Notes under the pieces: model-generated
What the model was told of the DNA's origin: nothing
Database searches by the model: none
Seen by the model: the letters and a program-made list of their open reading frames with translations, nothing else
Source of the DNA: an uncultured Eubacteriales bacterium
GTDB lineage: Bacteria; Bacillota; Clostridia; Peptostreptococcales; Anaerovoracaceae
Direction: 5' to 3'
DNA: 64,000 nt
NCBI GenBank assembly: GCA_900545135.1
Contig: UQXL01000010.1
Coordinates: 1 to 64,000 of the forward strand
Position numbers and translations under genes: made by a program
Shown here: positions 58,449 to 64,000 of the stretch, one piece after another
How positions within the stretch are numbered: position 1 is the stretch's first letter
How the letters are laid out: every line of letters begins with the position of its first letter

Positions 58449-59609
58449 TTATTTAAAAATATTCATTTGTTCAATCCTGTCAAAGGCTTCTTTCAAGACT
58501 TCAATTCCTACCGTAGCCGCTATCCTGATAAAACCCTCTCCTGCTTCGCCGAAGCCTGAACCAGGAAGTACCAGTATATGAGCTTCATCCAGAATCTTTT
58601 CCCAGATTTCTTCCGATGTATAGCCTGTATCCTTGATATTGATAAATACGTAGAAAGTTCCTTCTGGTTTGTTGCAGGACATGTTTTTGATGTTTTGTGC
58701 TCTCTCATATATATACATGGCGCGTTTATAATACTCATCATATAATCCTGTCTGAATTTCCTTGCGATGCTCAATAGCATAGATGCCTCCACGCTGTGAC
58801 ATGGAATTTACAGTGAATGCCACGGCCTCGTTGACTCTGCGCATGGTGGCGATCAATTCTTCCCGCGCTATTATATGGCCAAGTCTCAGGCCTGTCATGG
58901 AAAAATCCTTGGAATATGTATATATGGTTATAACTCTATCTGGGTTTCCCTCATAAGCGCATATCGGCTTTTTGTTTTCTGTATAATTCAATGCCTGATA
59001 TATGTCGTCGGCTATTACGAGAAAATCATATTTTTCAGCCAAAGCAAGAACACCTTTGATATTTCCCTCGCTGTAAACCTTGCCGCTTGGATTGCACGGC
59101 GAATTGATGATAATTGCCTTGGTTCTGCTGGTGATCAGCTTTTCAAGTTCATCAAGCCTGATATCAAAATTGTCTTCGCTTCTCGTGTTATATACCACCA
59201 GTTTGCCTTTGGGCATTTCGATCTGAGGCTTATAGTAAATGTAATACGGAGCCACCGCAATAACTTCATCACCCTCGTCCAAAATGGCTTCCATGGTCAA
59301 ATACATGGCGTGGGTTCCTCCTGCAGTGATTATGATCTCGTCTTCTTTGAAATCATAATCGTAATCTTCCTTGTAAGCTTTCATGGTGGCTCTCCTCAAG
59401 TCCTCATCTCCAAGGAATTCCGTATAGCGGGTATGTCCCTCAAGACCGGCTCTGTAAATGGCTTCAATAATTCCTTTGTCTGCCGGATAATCAGGATCAC
59501 CTATGCTGAGATCGATTACATCATCGTACCTCTTTACCATTTCGTTAGTCTTGCTCAAAGAAGCTTCTTCAAACTCCCAGTGGCGTTTTGCGATATAAGG
59601 ACTTTTCAT
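58449..59609 (-). CDS. Class I/II PLP aminotransferase
   Basis: A 386-residue fold-type I aminotransferase of the AspC/MalY type. DLSIGDPDYPADKG opens the domain; TAGGTHAMYLTMEAIL, NSPCNPSGKVYSEG, VIADDIYQALNY and the PLP-Lys region TYSKDFSMTGLRLGHI follow, with the C-terminal Arg in EGFIRIAATVG. Substrate unknown. AAAGAGGT precedes the start; 23 bases after the DDAH-like gene. Confidence 0.92.
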   Translation of the reverse strand: MKSPYIAKRHWEFEEASLSKTNEMVKRYDDVIDLSIGDPDYPADKGIIEAIYRAGLEGHTRYTEFLGDEDLRRATMKAYKEDYDYDFKEDEIIITAGGTHAMYLTMEAILDEGDEVIAVAPYYIYYKPQIEMPKGKLVVYNTRSEDNFDIRLDELEKLITSRTKAIIINSPCNPSGKVYSEGNIKGVLALAEKYDFLVIADDIYQALNYTENKKPICAYEGNPDRVITIYTYSKDFSMTGLRLGHIIAREELIATMRRVNEAVAFTVNSMSQRGGIYAIEHRKEIQTGLYDEYYKRAMYIYERAQNIKNMSCNKPEGTFYVFINIKDTGYTSEEIWEKILDEAHILVLPGSGFGEAGEGFIRIAATVGIEVLKEAFDRIEQMNIFK

Positions 59610-59632
59610 TTTTCTACCTCTTTAAAAAAATC

Positions 59633-60403
59633 TTAAAATCTCAGTGACATGCAGCTCAATCCACCGTCAAGTTTTCTGAATTCAGAAGTATCGCAAAGTA
59701 TAACTTCGTATCCGGCTTCTTCAACCAGCTTGGCAACTCCAGGATATCCCTCAGGTACTATCACTTTTCCGTTCATCCAGATGCAGTTGGCCGCGTACTC
59801 CTCTCCCTCCGGTATGATGATTTTTTTGTATTTAGCAAAATCAGGTTTATCTATGAATTCGCCTGACACAAGCATTATACCGTTTTCAATATAATTTACA
59901 CCGGTCTTAAGATGAAGAACTTCTTCAAGAGGAACCTGCGAGCAAGTCATTCCATACTTAGCCAAAATCTCGCCGAATTGCCTTATTCCCTCTTCATTAG
60001 TTCTAGCAGAAAGACCTACATAAAAATGGTCTCCTACCATCATTACATCACCGCCGTCCAAATGTCCAGGATCAGTAATAAAATGAATCTTGTCTTCGCT
60101 GTAAAATTTCTTTATTGCAGGAAGAATTTCTTTTTTTTCACCGTTCCTTGAAGCTGCTCCAGGATTGGCGATGATCGCGCACGCTCTTGTAACTACTGCC
60201 GGGTCTTCTACAAACACTGAATCAGGATACTGTTCCAGAGGTTCCAGAACTTCTACATCCACTCCTGTCTGTTTCAAGCATTCTATATAGTGGGCATGCT
60301 GCCTACACGCCAACTCGTAGTCAGGCTTGCCGGGATACAGGCCGCTGGTGATACCGTCAACAAGTGCTTTACAAGGTTTTCTTACGATACAATGCTTAAA
60401 CAT
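59633..60403 (-). CDS. DDAH/arginine-deiminase-like amidinohydrolase
   Basis: A 256-residue protein of the amidinotransferase fold. FVEDPAVV, DPGHLDGGDVMMVG, GLSARTNEEGI and the nucleophile motif GGLSCMSLRF match dimethylargininases; the last Cys is the catalytic nucleophile and His in GHLDGGD the acid/base. The usual length is about 255-280. The enzyme hydrolyses a guanidinium, giving a ureido product and an amine, e.g. citrulline from methylated arginine. The start is ATG 60403 with GAGGAGG upstream. First gene of the operon, under the GntR-type operators. Confidence 0.9.
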   Translation of the reverse strand: MFKHCIVRKPCKALVDGITSGLYPGKPDYELACRQHAHYIECLKQTGVDVEVLEPLEQYPDSVFVEDPAVVTRACAIIANPGAASRNGEKKEILPAIKKFYSEDKIHFITDPGHLDGGDVMMVGDHFYVGLSARTNEEGIRQFGEILAKYGMTCSQVPLEEVLHLKTGVNYIENGIMLVSGEFIDKPDFAKYKKIIIPEGEEYAANCIWMNGKVIVPEGYPGVAKLVEEAGYEVILCDTSEFRKLDGGLSCMSLRF

Positions 60404-60430
60404 AACTAATGACCTCCTCAAAATGTTTTA

Positions 60431-60560
60431 TTGTATACTAACATACGTTTTAGTATATTATAATACAATATTAAATTATGTCAATGGTATACTAATAATA
60501 TTTTTTGTATACATAAAAACATTTCGCATAATTGACAAATTTTCCGTAAATGTATATAAT
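60431..60560. promoter_or_regulatory. Divergent promoters with three GTATAC operators
   Basis: TTGACA-N17-TATAAT (60532-60560) drives the plus-strand gntR; TTGACA-N16-TATAAT on the minus strand (60484-60457) drives the DDAH operon. Three copies of T(T/G)GTATACTAA-type sites lie at 60431-60441, 60486-60496 and 60506-60516 (the last ending ATA). TATACTAA (60434-60441) with TTAGTATA (60450-60457) also forms an inverted repeat over the minus-strand -10. Confidence 0.75.
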
Positions 60561-60588
60561 TCTAGCATAGAGAAAGGGAATTAAGTGA

Positions 60589-61251
60589 ATGAACAAACAT
60601 ACATCATCTCTGAAAGATTATGCCTACAAATATATTCTAGATAAAATAAGCGACGGAAATATTGCCCCTGGAGAAAAGCTGAACGAGCACAATATAAGCA
60701 CCGAGCTCGACGTGAGCCGTACTCCTGTAAGAGAAGCTCTTATACAGCTTGAACATGATGGTCTGCTTGAAAAATCGCCTAAACGCGGTTATGTGATCAA
60801 GACACTCACGCTGAAAGAGGCCAGAGACGCCTATCTGATCTTAGGTGCACTCGACGGTTTTGCGGCTTATTTGACTTGTGGCAAACTGACAGAGAAAGAA
60901 ATAAACAATATGCGTTTTCATATAGGTGCAATGGATCTGGCTATAGAAAGCAATAATGTGGATATGTACTTCACTCAGGAAGAACAATTCCACATGACTT
61001 ATATTGACCTGTGCGATAATGAAGAGATGAGCGCGATGATCACACGGCTTCGAGCTAAATTTTTAAGAAAGATGTATAAGATGAGTTTCGGCAAGGATTA
61101 TATAAATGTCCTGAAAGAAAGCAATGATGAGCATCGTGAAATCCTGAAATATTTCGAAGAAAAAGACGCACGAGGAGCTCAGGAATATATTCAGAACGTT
61201 CACTGGGATCCTAAACACTCGCGTAATGACGTAACCAAAAAGAGAGCTTAA
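60589..61251 (+). CDS. GntR-family regulator (FCD/FadR type)
   Basis: A 220-residue GntR protein. The winged HTH is LNEHNISTELDVSRTPVREA with LIQLEHDGLLEKSPKRGYVI; the C-terminal FCD domain (about 75-210) has the metal/acid-binding His pattern (MRFHIG, QFHMTYIDLC, DEHREIL). FCD regulators sense carboxylic acids. Divergent from the DDAH/aminotransferase/symporter/LarA operon, so very likely its regulator. AAAGGG precedes the start. Confidence 0.92.
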   Translation: MNKHTSSLKDYAYKYILDKISDGNIAPGEKLNEHNISTELDVSRTPVREALIQLEHDGLLEKSPKRGYVIKTLTLKEARDAYLILGALDGFAAYLTCGKLTEKEINNMRFHIGAMDLAIESNNVDMYFTQEEQFHMTYIDLCDNEEMSAMITRLRAKFLRKMYKMSFGKDYINVLKESNDEHREILKYFEEKDARGAQEYIQNVHWDPKHSRNDVTKKRA

Positions 61252-61290
61252 AACTGCGGGCGCTTTTCAGCGCCCTTTTTAAAGCTCTCT
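61241..61290. terminator. Nested bidirectional terminator between gntR and mtgA
   Basis: GGGCGC/GCGCCC (61258-61275) then TTTTT, inside an outer stem AGAGAGCTT (61241-61249)/AAGCTCTCT (61282-61290). Confidence 0.85.
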
Positions 61291-61294
61291 TTTC

Positions 61295-61972
61295 TTATGC
61301 TATCTCGCCTTCTTCTATGTAACCTTCATCGACCATGCAGTCAACCACCTGTTGGCGGCGCTGTTCGGCCAGGTCAGGATTAACGTTCAGATCATAGACT
61401 GACGGAGCGTTTGGAATTCCTGCCAGCATTGTCGCTTCGTAGTCCGAAAGCTGCGACGGCGTCTTGCCGAAATATCCCAGGCTGGCGTCGTATATATTAT
61501 AGTATCCTGAGCCGAAGTATATGGTATTCACATATAACTCGAGGATTTCATCTTTGTCATATTCCTTCTCTATTTCAAAGGCAACCAGTACCTCCGCTAC
61601 TTTGCGCGTAAGTTTTTTATTCTGCTCAAAATACATGTTCCGGGCCAGCTGCTGTGTTATCGTGCTGCCGCCCTGCTCCAGCTCGCCGGCCTTTATGTTA
61701 TGCAGCAGAGCTCTTCCCGTAGATATTATGTCAAATCCGCCGTGCTTTCTGAAGCGTCTGTCCTCCCCTGCTATGACGGCATTTATGTACGTATCGCTTA
61801 ATTCCCCATACTCGGTATAATGATCCTGGCTGCGGATTTCTTCCACTTTTTCCGCGACAGGGACGGCGTCGGTGACTTCCTTATACATCTTATAGCCCCC
61901 GTATACCACATACCCTGCTGCCAAGACAGCTACTGCCAGCAGTAACGTCAATAATCTCTTTACAAATTTCAT
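61295..61972 (-). CDS. mtgA: Monofunctional biosynthetic peptidoglycan transglycosylase
   Basis: A 225-residue GT51 enzyme with one N-terminal anchor helix (LLTLLLAVAVLAAGYVVYGG). The GT51 motifs are AGEDRRFRKHGGFD (catalytic Glu) and QGGSTITQQLARN, then KVAEVLVAFEIEKEYDKDEI and FGKTPSQLSDYEATMLAGIP. There is no transpeptidase domain, so it polymerises lipid II glycan chains only. It follows the GntR gene at 62671 by 15 bases. Confidence 0.94.
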   Translation of the reverse strand: MKFVKRLLTLLLAVAVLAAGYVVYGGYKMYKEVTDAVPVAEKVEEIRSQDHYTEYGELSDTYINAVIAGEDRRFRKHGGFDIISTGRALLHNIKAGELEQGGSTITQQLARNMYFEQNKKLTRKVAEVLVAFEIEKEYDKDEILELYVNTIYFGSGYYNIYDASLGYFGKTPSQLSDYEATMLAGIPNAPSVYDLNVNPDLAEQRRQQVVDCMVDEGYIEEGEIA

Positions 61973-61987
61973 CCTTATCCCCTGTTT

Positions 61988-62671
61988 CTATCTGTTTGCT
62001 GCTCCCTGAAAAATGTTTTCCCCTTCGTCTATTACGAATTGTTTCAGCTTTCTGACATGTTCCCCTGCGGCGTCTTTGGCTTTCTCAAAGTTTCCGCTCA
62101 ATATAGCTTTTTCTATTTCCCTGTGTTCCATAGGCATGCGCTCATATCTGGAAAAATCATCGTAATAGAGATATCTGAAACGCAGGGCCATTTCCTGAAC
62201 TTGTGAAAACAGCTGGATCAAAGTCTTGTTTCCGCTGCAGTTAACTATCAGCTGATGGAATTTTTCATCACATCTTATTATCTCCTCGGTCTTCTCTGAC
62301 TCGACAGCCTCTTTATATTCCAGCGTGGCTTTTTTGATGAGTTCTTTTTCTTCTTCGTTCACTTTCTGCGCCGCCATAGCTGTCGCCATAGCTTCCAGTG
62401 CTTCGCGCACCTCAAGAACGCCCACCATATCTTTGATGGAAACGTCTGAAGCGTACGCCCCTTTTCGCGGCTCGATCGTAACCAGGCCCTCCTTCTCAAG
62501 CTTCCGGATTGCCTCTCTTACCGGAGTCCTGCTGACGCCCATCTCTTCCGCCAGTTCAATCTCCATCATTCTTGTTCCGGGGGCGATTTCTCCCACAAGG
62601 ATTTCTCTTTTCAGTTCTTCATAAACTATTTCCCGCAATGGTCTGTGATTTTGCAGATCGAAATTTATCAT
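61988..62671 (-). CDS. GntR-family regulator (FCD type)
   Basis: A 227-residue GntR regulator. The HTH is EIELAEEMGVSRTPVREAIR with KLEKEGLVTIEPRKGAYASD; the FCD domain has REALEAMATAMAAQ, CDEKFHQLIVNCSGN and MEHREIEKAILSG with the usual His/Asp metal residues. It lies downstream of ispE by 28 bases and precedes mtgA by 15 bases on the same strand; both neighbours serve cell-wall or isoprenoid supply, but there is no evidence that it controls them. GGAGGAG precedes the start. Confidence 0.92.
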   Translation of the reverse strand: MINFDLQNHRPLREIVYEELKREILVGEIAPGTRMMEIELAEEMGVSRTPVREAIRKLEKEGLVTIEPRKGAYASDVSIKDMVGVLEVREALEAMATAMAAQKVNEEEKELIKKATLEYKEAVESEKTEEIIRCDEKFHQLIVNCSGNKTLIQLFSQVQEMALRFRYLYYDDFSRYERMPMEHREIEKAILSGNFEKAKDAAGEHVRKLKQFVIDEGENIFQGAANR

Positions 62672-62699
62672 CTTTCTCCTCCATCTCCTGTAACCTATC

Positions 62700-63593
62700 T
62701 TACAGAGTCTTTGCCCAATAAGCTTCGTAACCTTTTCCTCTCATATACCCACAGGCCTCCTTGGCCTCTTCGGTGTTTGAAAACAGCCCGAAAACCGTAG
62801 GACCGCTGCCGGTCATAAGTACTTTTTCCGCAGCAGTTTCCTTTTCAATTTCTCTTTTTATATTTCTAACTTCTTCATACTTGTCAAGAGTGTAGACTTC
62901 AAGCACGTTTATCATCTGCTCGTAAATAGCTTTCACGTCTCCGTTTCTGAGCGAGTCGGTCAGTTTGCTTGTATCCGGCCTCTCACTTATAACACAGCCG
63001 TCTATGCCTTGATACACTTCTTTGGTCGAAACTCCGAAAGCCGGTTTGACCAGTAATAGCGCACGTTTGAATCTGCTCTTGACTGCGGTAAGTTCGGCTC
63101 CTGTGCCTTCCCCCAGAGCACAGCCGTATTTGCTGTTTTGTGTAAGCACGCAAAACGGTACGTCAGCTCCCAGTCCGGCTCCCAGCCTGCAGAGAGCTCT
63201 CGTGCTCAGCTTGACGCCCCAAAGTTTGTTGAGGGCTGTGAGCACCGCCGCTCCGTTGCCGCTGCCGCCAGCCAGTCCTGCTGATACCGGTATATGCTTA
63301 TCAAGGTATATTTCTATTTTGCCGCCGCCGATTTTTTCCGAAAATTTTTCAGCCATCAAAGCGGCCGCCTTATACGCTATGTTCCTTTCGTCTTTCGGCA
63401 GAAAAATCTTGTTGCTGTCAAGACTTATCTCTATGGAGCGGCTTTCTGCCGGCGTCCATTTTACCGAAACAGTGTCACAGAGAGATATCTTCTGCATCAC
63501 CGTTTCTACCGAATGATATCCGTCGTCTCTTACGCCGCTGATATTCAGGGATAGGTTGATTTTGCCGTAAGATTTTATGATTTCTTCTGCCAT
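62700..63593 (-). CDS. ispE: 4-(cytidine 5'-diphospho)-2-C-methyl-D-erythritol kinase
   Basis: A 297-residue GHMP kinase. KSYGKINLSLNI is the N-terminal signature; the ATP loop is PVSAGLAGGSGNGAAVLTAL; LGADVPFCVLTQ and the C-terminal MTGSGPTVFGLF complete the family. Fourth step of the MEP isoprenoid pathway, phosphorylating CDP-methylerythritol. AGGTGG precedes the start. Confidence 0.96.
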   Translation of the reverse strand: MAEEIIKSYGKINLSLNISGVRDDGYHSVETVMQKISLCDTVSVKWTPAESRSIEISLDSNKIFLPKDERNIAYKAAALMAEKFSEKIGGGKIEIYLDKHIPVSAGLAGGSGNGAAVLTALNKLWGVKLSTRALCRLGAGLGADVPFCVLTQNSKYGCALGEGTGAELTAVKSRFKRALLLVKPAFGVSTKEVYQGIDGCVISERPDTSKLTDSLRNGDVKAIYEQMINVLEVYTLDKYEEVRNIKREIEKETAAEKVLMTGSGPTVFGLFSNTEEAKEACGYMRGKGYEAYWAKTL

Positions 63594-63608
63594 TTTCCCA
63601 CCTTAGCG

Positions 63609-63636
63609 AAAAATGAGAGGTGAGCCTCTCATTTTT
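63609..63636. terminator. Terminator between basic protein and ispE
   Basis: AAAAATGAGAGG (63609-63620), TGAG loop, CCTCTCATTTTT (63625-63636); perfect 12-bp stem with A/T-rich ends on both sides. Confidence 0.88.
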
Positions 63637-63651
63637 CTATTTAACTGCTGT

Positions 63652-64000
63652 TTATTTCTTTTTCTTCTTAGCAGCAGCCTTTCTCTTTGCCGCCTTGGCT
63701 CTTTCTTCTTCGGCGGCAGCGCGCTTGGCTGCTACGTATCTGCTTCCCGCTTCTGAGGCGGAATGTCTTGCTTTTACTCTATAGTTATCGTTTTCTTCCT
63801 CTTCGTCCTCTTCCATCTCAGCTGCCCTCTTGGCGGCTTTTTCCGCCTCCTTGGCTTTTCGTTTCTGGTCTTTTTCTACTATCTCTTCAACGGATTTGCC
63901 CGTCTTTTTAGCTTCTTTGTATGGATTTACTTTATCCTGTTTCTTTCTTTCTTCTTCAACGGTTTTCTTGGCGGCTCTCGATGTGGCGACTATCATGCCT
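63652..64000 (-). CDS. Basic Lys/Ala/Glu-rich protein, partial (C-terminal end)
   Basis: At least 115 codons; the frame is open to the window edge, so the N-terminus is probably missing. The visible part is entirely charged and helical, with VNPYKEAKKTGKSVEEIVEK, an acidic EMEEDEEEEND patch, and a poly-basic tail AAAKKKKK. Such tails end several Firmicute membrane-insertase and RNA-associated proteins, but nothing specific is recognisable here. Confidence 0.5.
   Translation of the reverse strand, partial: GMIVATSRAAKKTVEEERKKQDKVNPYKEAKKTGKSVEEIVEKDQKRKAKEAEKAAKRAAEMEEDEEEENDNYRVKARHSASEAGSRYVAAKRAAAEEERAKAAKRKAAAKKKKK

Overview
This window looks like chromosomal DNA of a strictly anaerobic, amino-acid-fermenting Clostridia-type Firmicute of moderate GC content; a gut or sediment relative of the Anaerovoracaceae/Eubacteriales is my guess, not a measurement. 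The pointers are a cyclic-di-AMP receptor, AGGAGG-type ribosome sites, a flavodiiron protein fed by a rubredoxin-bearing acyl-CoA dehydrogenase, several peptidases, oligopeptide uptake, and ornithine and arginine-type catabolism.

Layout. 1-5.2 kb: a Crp/Fnr regulator with a partial membrane protein behind it, a divergent 4Fe-4S protein, then an ornithine module (PLP decarboxylase plus TIGR00300/ornithine-cyclodeaminase-like protein) divergent from a TetR regulator. 5.3-12.5 kb: an oligopeptide ABC transporter operon ending in a PepD dipeptidase. 12.7-16.7 kb: flavodiiron protein and an acyl-CoA dehydrogenase/EtfA/rubredoxin fusion behind a perfect Crp/Fnr-type palindrome. 16.7-20 kb: glutamine synthetase, serS and a second Crp/Fnr gene. 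20-26 kb: a three-gene membrane operon ending in a UPF0182 protein. 26-32 kb: AAA ATPase/nuclease, a decayed D-aminoacylase beside a transporter remnant, M18 aminopeptidase, CYTH protein, c-di-AMP receptor and MntR-like regulator. 32-40 kb: purine nucleoside phosphorylase, SPFH/NfeD pair, CDF transporter, TSCPD protein, an IS110 element with a bridge-RNA-like leader, and 750 bp of repeat-rich non-coding DNA before ylmH.

40-47 kb holds the most unusual metabolic cluster: a TetR gene, then an FGGY kinase interrupted by an in-frame amber codon, a GSA-type aminotransferase, a RuBisCO-like protein that keeps almost all RuBisCO catalytic residues, and an MtnX-like HAD phosphatase. It resembles the enolase/phosphatase step of methionine salvage with different partners, so it is a candidate undescribed phosphosugar or thio-sugar salvage route. 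47-52 kb holds mutM/SPL-like/MarR genes, tRNA-Leu, and two homologous loci encoding 19-residue peptides with convergent antisense RNAs (type I toxin-antitoxin architecture). An 86-bp element at 50.1 kb recurs inverted at 39.9 kb; both copies lie behind a tRNA, its terminator and a T-arm-like 12-mer.

52-61 kb: an iron alcohol dehydrogenase, then a catabolic operon (DDAH-like amidinohydrolase, aminotransferase, Na+/solute symporter, LarA-like racemase, D-2-hydroxyacid dehydrogenase, M20 deacylase) divergent from a GntR regulator, with three matching operator copies between them. The window closes with a monofunctional transglycosylase, a second GntR gene, ispE and a basic protein cut by the window edge.
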